DNA of 64,000 nt from Prauserella aidingensis (lineage in GTDB: Bacteria; Actinomycetota; Actinomycetes; Mycobacteriales; Pseudonocardiaceae), in assembly GCF_024171865.1 (NCBI RefSeq), contig NZ_JAMTCN010000004.1, positions 186,001 to 250,000 of the forward strand, given 5' to 3'. This document shows, piece by piece, positions 32,996 through 42,400 of this stretch. Made by a program: the position numbers and the translations under genes. Below the pieces are notes generated by a model. The model had not been told where the DNA came from, did no database searches, and saw only the letters and a list, made by a program, of their open reading frames with translations. The first letter of the stretch is position 1, and each line of letters starts with the position of its first letter.

Positions 32996-33760
32996 TCACG
33001 GCGTGCGCGCGACGACGAACACCCGTCGGAAGGGGAACCACGTCGTCCCGTCCGCGCGCTGCGGGTAGGCCTCCGCGAGCAACTCGGCGAGCTCACCGCG
33101 GAACGCCTCCCAGTCCGCGTCGGCGAGCGCCGCCCGGATCGGCCGCAACGCCGTGCCCGAGATCCATTCCAGCACCGCGTCGTCGCCCTCGAGCCGCTGG
33201 ACGTACGTCGTCTCCCAGGCGTCGACCGTGCACCCGGCGTCGGCGAGCAGGTCGGCGTAGTCCTCGGGGGTGCCGACCGTGTCCGCGCCGCGCAACGACA
33301 CGTCCGCCAGCCGCGTCCGCCAGCGCTCACTCGCGGCAAGCCTGCGCGTCAGCACATGGGACGGCGCGTCGAAGTTGCCGGGCACCTGCATCGCCAGCCA
33401 CGCCCCCGACGGCAGCAGGCCCGCCCAGCGGCGCAGCAGGTCCGCGTGGCCGGTGACCCACTGCAACGTCGCATTGCTGATCAGCACGTCGGTGTCGGGC
33501 CCCGGCGTCCAGTCGGCGACGTCGGCGACCGTCGCGGCGATTCCCCCGGCTCGCGCCGCCTCCACCATCTCCGGTGAACTGTCGAACGCCTCGAGCCGCG
33601 CCGACGGCCACCTGCGCGCCAGCGTCGCCGTGAGGTTGCCGGGACCGCATCCCGCGTCGACCACCCGCCGCGGCCGCTCCGCGGGGATCCGCGCGACCAG
33701 TTCGTGGAACGGTCGTCCGCGCAGGTCGCCGTAGGTCAGGTACGCCGCAGGATCCCACAT
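32996..33760 (-). CDS. tam: Trans-aconitate 2-methyltransferase-like SAM methyltransferase
   Basis: 254 residues from the ATG at 33760 ([18 protein letters not shown]), which matches the family N-terminus and length; an open frame upstream is spurious. SAM motif [18 protein letters not shown], motif II acidic [11 protein letters not shown], and the Tam-type [15 protein letters not shown] are all present. It methylates trans-aconitate, a spontaneous aconitase inhibitor, at a carboxylate. Related methyltransferases can have other small-acid substrates. Confidence 0.9.
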   Translation of the reverse strand: MWDPAAYLTYGDLRGRPFHELVARIPAERPRRVVDAGCGPGNLTATLARRWPSARLEAFDSSPEMVEAARAGGIAATVADVADWTPGPDTDVLISNATLQWVTGHADLLRRWAGLLPSGAWLAMQVPGNFDAPSHVLTRRLAASERWRTRLADVSLRGADTVGTPEDYADLLADAGCTVDAWETTYVQRLEGDDAVLEWISGTALRPIRAALADADWEAFRGELAELLAEAYPQRADGTTWFPFRRVFVVARTP

Positions 33761-33914
33761 ACCGTACGAGCGTACTGCTACGCGGGTGCGCTCACAAGCC
33801 GTCCCTGTCCGGACACGCCCCTGCCCCGACACGCGCCGTCCCCCATGCCCGGTCTCGCGCCGAGCCTCGCCGAGCCCCGCTTCACCACGATCCCGCCCGA
33901 CCGGCGCGCCGGGC

Positions 33915-34442
33915 TCAGGAGCCGCCGGACAGCTGCTCAGCGGCCTCCCGCGCCATGGCGCGCACCGCCTCGACGTCCGTGCCGGGGTCGGGCCGCGCCT
34001 GCAACATCACGCCGTCGGCTCCGGGCACCTTGCGCAGCACGAACCACGCTCCCCCGCCGTCGGCGAGGTCGGCGCGGTGCCGGGCCCGGATCGAGCCCTC
34101 GACCCGCCTCCGCACGAGCTCCGGCAGCCGCCCTGCACGCGGGACCGCGACCCGCACCGGCGGCAGGTCGCGCAGCAGCACCGCGCCGCCCGCCTCCTCG
34201 GTCTCGACGGCCTCGACCACCGTGAGCGTCCCGGCGTCCCAGCCGGCTTTACTCACCAGATGCCAGCCCACCCGCCGCGGCCCGGCCTCACCGGGAATCC
34301 ACAATCCGAGCCGCGTCACGACGACGTGCCCGTGGTCGGCCTCCGCGGCGGCGACGACGTCCTCGTCCGGGTCCAGCGCCGCGCGGACGTCGTCCGGCAC
34401 GGCCGGGCCGGAGATCCTGCGCCACCACCGCGACAGCGTCAT
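33915..34442 (-). CDS. Conserved actinobacterial hypothetical protein downstream of dnaG
   Basis: 175 residues, no membrane segment or known catalytic motif. The start overlaps the dnaG stop by 4 nt, so it is translationally coupled to primase. Basic N-terminus ([12 protein letters not shown]), mixed alpha/beta character with a strand-rich middle ([24 protein letters not shown]) and a C-terminal helix ([15 protein letters not shown]). Many actinomycetes carry such a gene in this place; role unknown. Confidence 0.82.
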   Translation of the reverse strand: MTLSRWWRRISGPAVPDDVRAALDPDEDVVAAAEADHGHVVVTRLGLWIPGEAGPRRVGWHLVSKAGWDAGTLTVVEAVETEEAGGAVLLRDLPPVRVAVPRAGRLPELVRRRVEGSIRARHRADLADGGGAWFVLRKVPGADGVMLQARPDPGTDVEAVRAMAREAAEQLSGGS

Positions 34443-36337
34443 TCGAACCCTCCGGCGGCCTGGCCCTTGAGCGCCTTCCGGTACTCCTCGAGTGCGACGA
34501 GGTCCCCGAACAGGTCGCGATACTCGTCCGGTGAGTCCACAGGAGACAGTCGTTGGAGTTTCGACTTCAACTCGCCGATCTGCCGTCCCACGAGGTTCTC
34601 CTGCACGGCCGAGAACATCGACTGCACGTACCGGGCGTCGGCCTCCCCGACCGACTGGGGCGGTTCGACCGCCAGCTCCGACAGCAGCGACGCCACACCC
34701 GCGTTCTCCGCGTGCTGCACCGCCGCCTCGAGCAGCGCCGAGCCGGACAGGCCCGCGGTCGTCCCGCCCGCGGCCAACACCGCACGGTGCACCGCCACGT
34801 AGGCGGGGTGGGTGAAGGCGTCATCGGGCAACGTGTCGTACTGCGGGCCCGCGAGCGCGGGCTCCTGCAACGCGGCCTTCAGCACCTCGCGCTGGGCCGT
34901 CCGCTCCGGGTCACGCGGGTCGGGGCGGGCGAACGCGGGTCCCGACCCGTTCTCGACGCCGGACTCGCGCGACGGCGGCTTCCGCCCCGCCGCCTTCACC
35001 GGAGCGCCCGCGCTCTCCCGCACCCGCCGCACGACCATCGCCTCGTCCTGCCAGCCGGTCCACCAGGCGAGCTTCGTCGCGTAGCCGTCCCGTTTGGCCC
35101 GGTCCTTGATCTGCGCCACCAGCGGGACGGTGCGCTGCAGCGCGGCCACCTGCCCGTCCACGGAGTCGAGGTCGTACTCGGCCAACAGGCTGCGGATGGC
35201 GAACTCGAACAGCGGGATCCGGCGGGACACCAGGTCGCGCACGGCCGTGTCCCCCTTGTTCAGCCGCAGCTCGCACGGATCCATACCTTCGGGTGCGATC
35301 GCGATGTAGGTCTGGCCCGCGAACGTCTGGTCGCCCTCGAACGCCTTCAGCGCGGCCTTCTTCCCCGCCTCGTCGCCGTCGAACGTGAAGATGACCTCAC
35401 CGCGGAAGGCGTCGTCGTCCATCATCAGCTGGCGCAGCACCCGCATGTGCTCCTCGCCGAACGCGGTGCCCGACGAGGCGACCGCGGTGGGCACGCCCGC
35501 CTCGTGCATCGCCATCACGTCGGTGTAGCCCTCGACGACGACCACCTGATGCCGTTTCGCGATCTCGCGTTTGGCCAGGTCGAGGCCGAACAGCACCTGC
35601 GACTTCTTGTAGATCGGGCTCTCGCTCGTGTTCAGGTACTTGGCCTGGATCGGATCGTCGTCGAACAGCCTGCGCGCGCCGAACCCGACGACGTCGCCGC
35701 CGCGGTCCTTGATCGGCCACACCAGCCGCCGGTGGAACCGGTCGATCGGCCCGCCTCGACCCTCCTTCGAGATCTGCGCCTTGTACAGCTCGTCGAGTTC
35801 GAAGCCGTGGTTCAGCAGGTGTTTGGTGAGCTTGTCCCAGCCACCGGGCGCGAACCCGCAGCCGAACCGGGCGGCCGCCGCCTGGTCGAAGCCGCGTTCC
35901 TTCAGGAACGTCCGCGCCGTCTCCGCCTCCGGGGTGGCGAGCTGCTCGGCGTAGAACGCCTGCGCCGCCTTGTGGACCTCGACCAGGCGCAGCCGCGTAC
36001 CGCGGTTCTCCCTGCGCACGTCGCGGCCGCCGCCCTCGTAGGTCAGCTGCAGCCCGATGCGGTCGGCCAGCCGCTCGACCGCCTCGACGAACGGCAGGTG
36101 CTCGATCTGCATGATGAACTTGATGGCGTCGCCGCCCTCACCGCAGCCGAAGCAGTGGAAGGTGCCGTGCGTCGGGCGCACGTTCATCGACGGTGTCTTC
36201 TCCTCGTGGAAGGGGCACAGGCCCTTCAGGGCACCGCCGCCCGCACGCCGGAGCGCCACGTACTCGCCGACGACATCGTCGATCCGATTGCGTTCGCGTA
36301 CCTGCGCGATGTCGCTGTCCCGGATCCGTCCCGCCAC
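34439..36337 (-). CDS. dnaG: DNA primase DnaG
   Basis: 632-residue primase making RNA primers at the replication fork. CHC2 zinc finger: Cys41, His44, Cys62, Cys65 (CPFHEEKTPS and HCFGCGEGGD). Core domain GFAPGGWDKL; TOPRIM motifs VVVEGYTDVMAMHEAG and FTFDGDEAGKKAA with the metal-binding acidic residues. A linker around residues 435-475 precedes the C-terminal DnaB-interacting helical domain. ATG start; same place next to dgt as in mycobacteria, although five other genes intervene here. Confidence 0.97.
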   Translation of the reverse strand: MAGRIRDSDIAQVRERNRIDDVVGEYVALRRAGGGALKGLCPFHEEKTPSMNVRPTHGTFHCFGCGEGGDAIKFIMQIEHLPFVEAVERLADRIGLQLTYEGGGRDVRRENRGTRLRLVEVHKAAQAFYAEQLATPEAETARTFLKERGFDQAAAARFGCGFAPGGWDKLTKHLLNHGFELDELYKAQISKEGRGGPIDRFHRRLVWPIKDRGGDVVGFGARRLFDDDPIQAKYLNTSESPIYKKSQVLFGLDLAKREIAKRHQVVVVEGYTDVMAMHEAGVPTAVASSGTAFGEEHMRVLRQLMMDDDAFRGEVIFTFDGDEAGKKAALKAFEGDQTFAGQTYIAIAPEGMDPCELRLNKGDTAVRDLVSRRIPLFEFAIRSLLAEYDLDSVDGQVAALQRTVPLVAQIKDRAKRDGYATKLAWWTGWQDEAMVVRRVRESAGAPVKAAGRKPPSRESGVENGSGPAFARPDPRDPERTAQREVLKAALQEPALAGPQYDTLPDDAFTHPAYVAVHRAVLAAGGTTAGLSGSALLEAAVQHAENAGVASLLSELAVEPPQSVGEADARYVQSMFSAVQENLVGRQIGELKSKLQRLSPVDSPDEYRDLFGDLVALEEYRKALKGQAAGGFE

Positions 36338-36389
36338 GCCCCCACTTTAGGCCAGGGCCGCAGCGCCTCCGACCGGGCATACTCGGCAC

Positions 36390-37325
36390 ATGTCCGACAC
36401 CCCGGCCGCGGCGCCCGACGAGGCCGCCCGGTTCAGCGAAGCACGTGCCCACCTGGTCGGCGTAGGATACCGGCTGACCGGCTCCCTCGCCGACGCCGAG
36501 GACGCCGTGCAGGACGCGTGGCTGCGGCTGACCTCCCTCGACGAGCAGCGGCGCGCGGAGATCCGCGACCTGACGGCGTGGCTGACGACCGTCGTCGCCC
36601 GGCTGTGCCTGGACCGCCTCCGGTCCGCGGCCGCCCGCCGCGAGCGGTACGCGGGCCCGTGGCTGCCCGAACCGGTCGTCACCGCCACCGACGGCAGGCC
36701 CGATCCGCTCGACGCCGTCGTGGCCGACGACGGCGCCCGGATGGCCGCGATGGTGGTGCTCGACACGCTGCCGCCCGAGCAACGGGTGGCGTTCGTGCTG
36801 CACGACGCGTTCGGGGTGCCGTTCGCCGAGATCGCAGGCATCCTCGGCTGCAGCTCCGACGCCGCCCGGCAACACGCCTCCCGCGGCAGGCGCACGGCAC
36901 GCGAGGCGGATCCGCCTCCCCGCGCGGGCGACGAGCACCGGCGCATCGTCGAGCAGCTGCTGGCCGCCATGGCGACCGGCGACGTCGAGGCGGTCGCCCA
37001 CGTGCTGCACCCCGACGTGGTGCTCATCGGGGACTCCGACGGCAAGGCCCGCACCGCGCGGCGCGTCATGTCGGGCGCCGACAAGATCGCCCGCTTCTTC
37101 ACGGGCCTGCTCACCGTGTACCGGCCGGGGGCGTTCGCGACCGCCCGGCCGGTACTGGTCAACGGCGATCTCGGCCTGCACCTGCCGCCTTCGCCGGGCG
37201 GCGACGGTTACCGCGACCTCGACGCCCACGTGCAGACCGTCGCCGTCTCCGACGGCCGGGTCGTGGCGATCTACGACCAGGCCAACCCCGACAAGCTCAC
37301 GCGCCTGCCGTCCCCTCCGGCCTGA
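36390..37325 (+). CDS. sigJ: ECF41-group sigma factor with fused SnoaL-like regulatory domain (SigJ-like)
   Basis: 311 residues. Sigma-2: HLVGVGYRLTGSLADAEDAVQDAWLR; sigma-4: VLDTLPPEQRVAFVLHDAFGVPFAEIAGILG. A SnoaL-like domain from about residue 190 replaces an anti-sigma partner. The ECF41 hallmarks WLPEP (linker) and NPDKL (C-terminus) are both present, plus GDSDGKA for the central Asp/Gly-rich motif. Its stop region overlaps the convergent carboxymuconolactone-decarboxylase-like gene by 29 nt, the usual ECF41 partner, which carries a matching promoter. No anti-sigma gene nearby. Confidence 0.93.
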   Translation: MSDTPAAAPDEAARFSEARAHLVGVGYRLTGSLADAEDAVQDAWLRLTSLDEQRRAEIRDLTAWLTTVVARLCLDRLRSAAARRERYAGPWLPEPVVTATDGRPDPLDAVVADDGARMAAMVVLDTLPPEQRVAFVLHDAFGVPFAEIAGILGCSSDAARQHASRGRRTAREADPPPRAGDEHRRIVEQLLAAMATGDVEAVAHVLHPDVVLIGDSDGKARTARRVMSGADKIARFFTGLLTVYRPGAFATARPVLVNGDLGLHLPPSPGGDGYRDLDAHVQTVAVSDGRVVAIYDQANPDKLTRLPSPPA

Positions 37326-37893
37326 CCTCGCCGAGTTCCACCCGGCAGGCGTCGCCGGAGGCGAACCCCTGGTCGACGATCCCGAGCGCGGCGTTCGACC
37401 GCCCGCGCATGTTCTCCAGGCCGATCTGCAACGACAGTTCGACCACCCCCGCCCTGCCGAACTCCCGTTCCAGCTCGGCGACCTGCTCATCGGTCACCGC
37501 GATCGGCGTGTCGGTCATCGCGTCGGCGTAGGCCAGGGCCAGCCGTTCCGGGCGCGTGTACAGGGGCGACTCGGCGTAGTCGTCGATGGCTTTCAGCCGA
37601 TCGATGTCGAGCCCGTCATGCTGCTGCAGCATGGTGCCGAAGTCGATGCACCACGAGCAGCCCAGCCGCACGGCGACCCGGTAGACGGCGAGTTCGCGCA
37701 CACTGGTCGGCAACACGGTGGACGCGCGTTCGGCGAGCATCTCGAACACGCCGTAGGCGCGCATCAGTTTCGGGTGGTGGGCGGTCACGGCGAACGGTTC
37801 CGGCACGGCGCCGTACCGGCGTGCGACGACGCGGTACAGCACACGGGTGACCGGACCCGCCTGGTCGGCGGTGACGACGGGGATGCGCGGCAT
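37297..37893 (-). CDS. Carboxymuconolactone decarboxylase/AhpD-like protein (ECF41 partner)
   Basis: 198 residues; AGGAGGAG six bases before the ATG. The AhpD-like core VRELAVYRVAVRLGCSWCIDFGTML has a CxxC pair (redox active in AhpD proteins) but the following His of classic AhpD is not evident. This family (carboxymuconolactone decarboxylase domain) is one of the oxidoreductase-type genes habitually linked to ECF41 sigma factors. The upstream promoter TGTCACA-N16-CGTC indicates direct control by the sigma factor encoded at 36390-37325. Confidence 0.88.
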   Translation of the reverse strand: MPRIPVVTADQAGPVTRVLYRVVARRYGAVPEPFAVTAHHPKLMRAYGVFEMLAERASTVLPTSVRELAVYRVAVRLGCSWCIDFGTMLQQHDGLDIDRLKAIDDYAESPLYTRPERLALAYADAMTDTPIAVTDEQVAELEREFGRAGVVELSLQIGLENMRGRSNAALGIVDQGFASGDACRVELGEVRPEGTAGA

Positions 37894-37933
37894 GGCGACT
37901 CCTCCTCGGGTGCGATCGGTTCTTCACCCGGGG

Positions 37934-37960
37934 GACGAGACCGCGTGCCCCGGTGTGACA
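37934..37960 (-). promoter_or_regulatory. ECF41-dependent promoter of the CMD-like gene
   Basis: Minus strand: TGTCACA (37960-37954), exactly 16 bp, then CGTC (37937-37934), 41 bp before the ATG. This is the promoter pattern I know for ECF41 sigma factors (TGTCACA-N16/17-CGTC). No such site precedes the sigma gene itself. Confidence 0.8.
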
Positions 37961-38010
37961 GGACCGGTGTGACGGGGGCCGGTGTCACAGGGCCGCGGTG
38001 TCACAGGGCC
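37952..38010. repeat. Four 14-16 bp repeats containing TGTGAC/TGTCAC next to the ECF41 promoter
   Basis: Units start at 37952, 37966, 37981 and 37997: GGTGTGACAGGACC, GGTGTGACGGGGGCC, GGTGTCACAGGGCCGC and GGTGTCACAGGGCC. The first supplies the -35 TGTCACA on the minus strand; the last two carry TGTCACA on the plus strand but without a CGTC at 16-17 bp. May be leftover or auxiliary binding sites. Confidence 0.7.
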
Positions 38011-38028
38011 GGCTCGCGGCTGCGGGCG

Positions 38029-39807
38029 TCAGGAGGACGTCAGTGACCGCACGTCCCAGATCCACATGCCGCCGCGGAGCCGTCCGGGGATGCCGATGAG
38101 CCCGTCGGCCGTGGTGCGCAGCGCCTCCGCGTCGGGGTGGCCTGCGTCCAGTACGACGAGGTCGGTCCGCCACTGCTTCAGGTCGGCCACGGCCTGACCG
38201 CGCTCGGCGCGCCCGACGCTCACGGGCAGGCCCGTCTCGTCGACCTCGTCGAGGGTCGACGACAACATCGTGCGCTGCGCCCCGTAGATGCCCGAACCGT
38301 CCTCGGCGGGGCCGACGAAGTAGCCCTCCGCGAGGGGGAAGGCCAGTCCTTGGCCGACCTGCCAGTGCAACGGGTCGGCGTACCCGGTGTCGGGCAGCGG
38401 CACGACGGCCACCGAGCGGCCCTCGCGCACGTGGTCGGCCCACCGGCCGGATGCGAGGAACTCGGGCACGGGGTCACGCTCACCCGTGGGCAGTTCGGTG
38501 GGCATGATCGGCACGAGCGCGACCAGCAGCGCGCCGAACCAGCTCACCCGCGCGACGTAGGCCCATTCCCGCAGCCACGGCAGCCGCAGCACGCGGTCGG
38601 TGGCCATGGCCAGCAGGATCCCGCCCAGTGGCGCGCACGCCATCGCCAGGCGGGATTCCAGCACGGACGACACGAGCGGGGCGTCGACGAGGAGCATCCA
38701 CGGCCCGGGAATCGAGGTCGCCGTCCCGTTCACGACGAGCAGGACGCCCATCGACAGCCACGCCATCACCAGCATCGCCACGGCGACGGCACGCGCGGCC
38801 GCGACCCGCCACAGCGCGACCGTCACGCCCAGCAGCACCAGCACGAGCGGCCAGCCGAAGAACGCGTTCTCCTCGGTGCGGTTGAGCGACAGATCCACTG
38901 CGGAGGAGTCGGTGCCGGCCAGCGACGCCGTCGCGTACCCGGTGAACGCGGCGAGGTCGTTGCCCTGGAAGCCGTGTTCGATCCCCGTGTAGCTCTGCGG
39001 GCCCGCGAACTGCCACCACAGCGGCACCGCGACGACCGCGCCCGCCACGAGCGCGCCGACACCGATGCCGGTGCCGAGCGGGCGGACCATGGGGCCGATC
39101 TCCGCGGGCCGCGACAGGGCGTACGCGAGCGCGAACACCGTCAGCGCCAGCGCCGCGATCAGCAGCGGCTCCTCCCCCAGCAGCACCTGGTACGCCGTCA
39201 GCAGCCCGAGGATCACGCCACCGGCCACCGGCCTCTCACCACGGGCCAGCAGGAGCAGCCGGTGCACCAGCAGCGGCACCAGCAGCAGGACGACGAAGTT
39301 GGGATGTGCGTTGGCGTGCGAGATGATCGGCGGCGCGAATCCCGCGAGTGCCGCGCCGATCGCCGCGGCGCCACGGGAGGCGACCACGTGCCGCGACAGC
39401 AGCCAGTACCACGCGACGGCCGTCCCGGCGAGCCCGCCGGTGAGCGTCAGCGCCCACGTCACGGTCGGTCCGAACAGGACGGTCACGGGCGTCAACGGGA
39501 TGCCCACCCCGAGCATCGCCGTGTTGGCCATGAGGTTGACGCCCAGCGGGTGGTTCTGCAGGTCGGTGTGCAGCGGATTCGACAGCGTGAGCACGTTCTT
39601 CGCGGTGACGGCGAAGAACCATTCCCACATGTTCTGGTCCTGGCCGCTGCCGGTCAGGTAACCGGAGTCGAGGTTCTGCCACAGCCCGCGGTAGATCAGC
39701 AGCGCCGCGGCGAGACAGCCCAGCACGACGAGGACGTCGGCGAGCCGGCCGCGGGCGCGCGTGTCGAGCCGCACCCCGGCAGGGGTGACGGAGGACGCGC
39801 GTGTCAC
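38029..39807 (-). CDS. Polytopic membrane protein, GT-C glycosyltransferase-like
   Basis: 592 residues from a GTG at 39807 whose GTGA overlaps the serpin stop; the frame is open further upstream but only as antisense of the serpin gene. About 12 hydrophobic segments fill residues 25-440, then a C-terminal soluble domain (from about 450, EFLASGRWADHVREGRSVAV). The first long loop GSGQDQNMWEWFF has an acidic residue where GT-C glycosyltransferases keep their catalytic Asp. Such proteins use polyprenyl-phosphate sugars outside the membrane. Assignment rests on topology, so it stays tentative. Confidence 0.72.
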   Translation of the reverse strand: MTRASSVTPAGVRLDTRARGRLADVLVVLGCLAAALLIYRGLWQNLDSGYLTGSGQDQNMWEWFFAVTAKNVLTLSNPLHTDLQNHPLGVNLMANTAMLGVGIPLTPVTVLFGPTVTWALTLTGGLAGTAVAWYWLLSRHVVASRGAAAIGAALAGFAPPIISHANAHPNFVVLLLVPLLVHRLLLLARGERPVAGGVILGLLTAYQVLLGEEPLLIAALALTVFALAYALSRPAEIGPMVRPLGTGIGVGALVAGAVVAVPLWWQFAGPQSYTGIEHGFQGNDLAAFTGYATASLAGTDSSAVDLSLNRTEENAFFGWPLVLVLLGVTVALWRVAAARAVAVAMLVMAWLSMGVLLVVNGTATSIPGPWMLLVDAPLVSSVLESRLAMACAPLGGILLAMATDRVLRLPWLREWAYVARVSWFGALLVALVPIMPTELPTGERDPVPEFLASGRWADHVREGRSVAVVPLPDTGYADPLHWQVGQGLAFPLAEGYFVGPAEDGSGIYGAQRTMLSSTLDEVDETGLPVSVGRAERGQAVADLKQWRTDLVVLDAGHPDAEALRTTADGLIGIPGRLRGGMWIWDVRSLTSS

Positions 39808-40931
39808 GGCGTGACCACCCGCGCGACGAAGTAGACGGCGCCCGTCGCGGCGTGACGCACCAGCAGCAGGAACGGCCGGTTGACGTCGATCACGACGGGG
39901 TCGCCGGTGGGCATGGCCACGAGCCGCATCGTGGCCGCCGTCGCCGCCGCGCCTTCGAGGCCGTGCTCGTCGAGTCGCAGCACCGCCTGGTGCAGCACGT
40001 CCGACACGTACAGCCGCGCGTCGTCGGAGAGACCACCGAAGTCGGCCTGCGGGGTGAACATCCGACGCACCCCCAGGCCGCGCAACGCATCGCCGAGCGG
40101 CACCGGCACGTCGAGCGACACCCGCGGCATCGTCAGCCGCACCTGCTCCGGCGCCAGCGACCCGAGCAGCTCCGCCAGCGCCGCGTCGTCGAGGGCGGTC
40201 TCGGCGTCGGCGAGTCGGCGGTCCGGCAGCAGGACGACCGCTTCGACCCCGCCGACCGCAGGCACCGCGACCGCTCGCCAGCCCGGCGTCTCGGCGTAGC
40301 GCATCCGGGCGGTCTGCCGCATCATCGGCACGGGCAGCGGACCGTCCGGACCGTGGAAGTCGCCGTCGGTCGTCGCCTCGGCGGGGAACGGGTGGCGCCA
40401 GGCGCAGCGCAGGTAGAGCGCGTTGACCAGGGCGGCGACCGTGTCCGGGCCGACCGCGCCCGGCGGCAGCAGCTCGGGGATCAGGTTCCGGGTGGTGGCC
40501 GCCACGTCGGCGTTGATCTCGACCCGGGCCGCCTCGGGGTCGTCGACGAACGGTGCCGCGGCGACCCGCCCCGACGCCCGGCGTTCGAGGTCGGCGGCGT
40601 AGCCGTCGTCGACGGCCAGCCCGTCCCACGCCCACAGCGTGTTCGACACCGTGAGGACGGGCTCCTCCTGTCCGGCGCGGGTGTCGAGCGCCGCGGCGGC
40701 CTCCAGCAGGCGGCGCTGGCCGGCGAACGTCGACTGCGGCCCCACCAGCAGTGCGCCGATCTCGTCGGCGGTCTCACCGCGCGCGCCGTCGGCCACGAGG
40801 CCGAGCGCACCCGCCGCCGAGTACGGGGACACGCAGGCGTCGTCGGTTCCGGCGCCGGACGCGGTCGCACGATGCACGGCGAGCGCGAACGTCAGGTGCG
40901 CAGCTTCCGCCGGGTCCGTCGTGACCTGCAT
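39804..40931 (-). CDS. Serpin (serine protease inhibitor)
   Basis: 375 residues, full serpin length, no signal peptide. Hallmarks: ACVSPYSAAGALGLVADGARG and TADEIGALL near the N-terminus, VSNTLWAWDG, VNALYLRCAWRHPF, and the hinge/reactive-loop region VLHQAVLRLDEHGLEGAAAT followed by VNRPFLLLVRH. The hinge consists of small residues (GAAATAAT), as needed for inhibitory loop insertion. Counting from the hinge, P1 would be near Val/Leu, suggesting an elastase/subtilisin-like target, but this is uncertain. Serpins are patchy in bacteria. Confidence 0.92.
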   Translation of the reverse strand: MQVTTDPAEAAHLTFALAVHRATASGAGTDDACVSPYSAAGALGLVADGARGETADEIGALLVGPQSTFAGQRRLLEAAAALDTRAGQEEPVLTVSNTLWAWDGLAVDDGYAADLERRASGRVAAAPFVDDPEAARVEINADVAATTRNLIPELLPPGAVGPDTVAALVNALYLRCAWRHPFPAEATTDGDFHGPDGPLPVPMMRQTARMRYAETPGWRAVAVPAVGGVEAVVLLPDRRLADAETALDDAALAELLGSLAPEQVRLTMPRVSLDVPVPLGDALRGLGVRRMFTPQADFGGLSDDARLYVSDVLHQAVLRLDEHGLEGAAATAATMRLVAMPTGDPVVIDVNRPFLLLVRHAATGAVYFVARVVTP

Positions 40932-40959
40932 TCCGTGACCGTATCGTCATCCGGGGCGG

Positions 40960-42312
40960 TTACGCGTGGCGGCCCGTGTGCCAGGCGTGCCACGCGTGTG
41001 CCTGGGCGTCGGTCAGGGTGGCCACCTGGTCGATCACCGCGCGCAGCCGCTCCGCGTCGCCCGCGGCGTCCGACCAGGCCTGTCCGAACACGGGTTCGAG
41101 TGCCTCCGGGGACCGCGCGAGCAGAACCTCGATCAACTCGGCGAGCAGCTGCCGCTGCCCCTCCTGCAGCGCCAGCCTGCGCCGATCGCTCATGACGTAC
41201 CGCAACGCCATCGCCTTCAACAGCGCCACCTCGGCCGCCACCCGGGCGGGTATCCGCAGGTCGGCCTCGTAGCGGCGTAACGGACCGTCACCGTAGGCGG
41301 CCTGCGTGGCGGTCACGGCCGCGGACGCGAACCGCCCGACCAGCTCGCTGGTGAGCCGTTTCAGGGCGACCTGCGCGCCGAGGGTCGAGTCGTAGCCGCG
41401 CGCGGCGAGTTCGGCCACGACCGGCAGGGTGAGCAGTTCGGCCGCCGCGTCCTCGACGGCCGACACGGGCTCGGCGGTGAAGTGCTTCGCCGCGAGCGCC
41501 GCGACGGCGGCGCGTTCGTCCGGGTCGGCGAGGCCCCCGAACGAGACGCGGCCCGCCCGCACGGCGTCCTCGACGTCGTGTACCGAGTAGGCGACGTCGT
41601 CGGCCCAGTCCATGATCTGCGCCTCCAGGCACCGCCGGTCGCCGTGCCCGACGGCCGCCCCGTCGGCCGGGGCACCGTCGGTGTGAGCGCTGCCGCCGTC
41701 GGGGGCACCGCCTCTGAGCCAGGTGAACACCGCCAGGTCGTCGGCGTAGACGCCGAACTTGGCCGTTCCGGGGCGGCGCGGCCACGGGTACTTGGTCGCC
41801 GCGTCGAGGCTGGCGCGCGTGAGGTTGAGCCCGCCGGTGATCTCGGCGGGCTCCGGGTCGCCGAACGGCCCGGTGCCCAGGATCTTCGGTTCGAGCCGGG
41901 TGAGGATGCGCAGCGTCTGGGCGTTGCCTTCGAACCCGCCGCACGGCTGCGCGGCGTCGTCGAGGGCGTGCTCACCGTTGTGGCCGAACGGCGGGTGGCC
42001 GATGTCGTGGGCCAGCCCCGCGGTGTCGACGATGTCCGGGTCCGCGCCCAGGTCCTCGGCGATGCCCCTGCCGATCTGCGCGACTTCGAGCGAGTGGGTC
42101 AGCCGCGTCCGCGGAACACCGCTGACCTCGGCTCCCTCCCCGGGTCCGACGACCTGGGTCTTGCCCGCCAACCGCCGCAGCGCGGCCGAGTGCAGCACGC
42201 GGGCCCGGTCACGGGCGAACGGGGAACGCATGTCCGGCCGCGCGCCGGCCAGCGCGCCGCCCTTGGCCGGTTCGGGATGCAACCGCGTGCGATCGTGCTC
42301 CGTGTACGACAC
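40960..42312 (-). CDS. dgt: Deoxyguanosinetriphosphate triphosphohydrolase-like HD protein
   Basis: 450 residues. HD-domain metal ligands: [19 protein letters not shown] (His) and [18 protein letters not shown] (His-Asp), then [15 protein letters not shown] with the final Asp. Hydrolyses dNTPs to deoxynucleosides and triphosphate. Located near dnaG as in mycobacteria. Long insert with low complexity ([19 protein letters not shown]) around residues 205-225. Confidence 0.95.
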   Translation of the reverse strand: MSYTEHDRTRLHPEPAKGGALAGARPDMRSPFARDRARVLHSAALRRLAGKTQVVGPGEGAEVSGVPRTRLTHSLEVAQIGRGIAEDLGADPDIVDTAGLAHDIGHPPFGHNGEHALDDAAQPCGGFEGNAQTLRILTRLEPKILGTGPFGDPEPAEITGGLNLTRASLDAATKYPWPRRPGTAKFGVYADDLAVFTWLRGGAPDGGSAHTDGAPADGAAVGHGDRRCLEAQIMDWADDVAYSVHDVEDAVRAGRVSFGGLADPDERAAVAALAAKHFTAEPVSAVEDAAAELLTLPVVAELAARGYDSTLGAQVALKRLTSELVGRFASAAVTATQAAYGDGPLRRYEADLRIPARVAAEVALLKAMALRYVMSDRRRLALQEGQRQLLAELIEVLLARSPEALEPVFGQAWSDAAGDAERLRAVIDQVATLTDAQAHAWHAWHTGRHA

Positions 42313-42400
42313 CCGCGTCAGTCTACGAACCCGGCGGGCCGGGTCACGGCGGCTGTGACCCGGCAGCGCCGTGCGCAGCGGCCCGGGCGGGATCGGCCGG

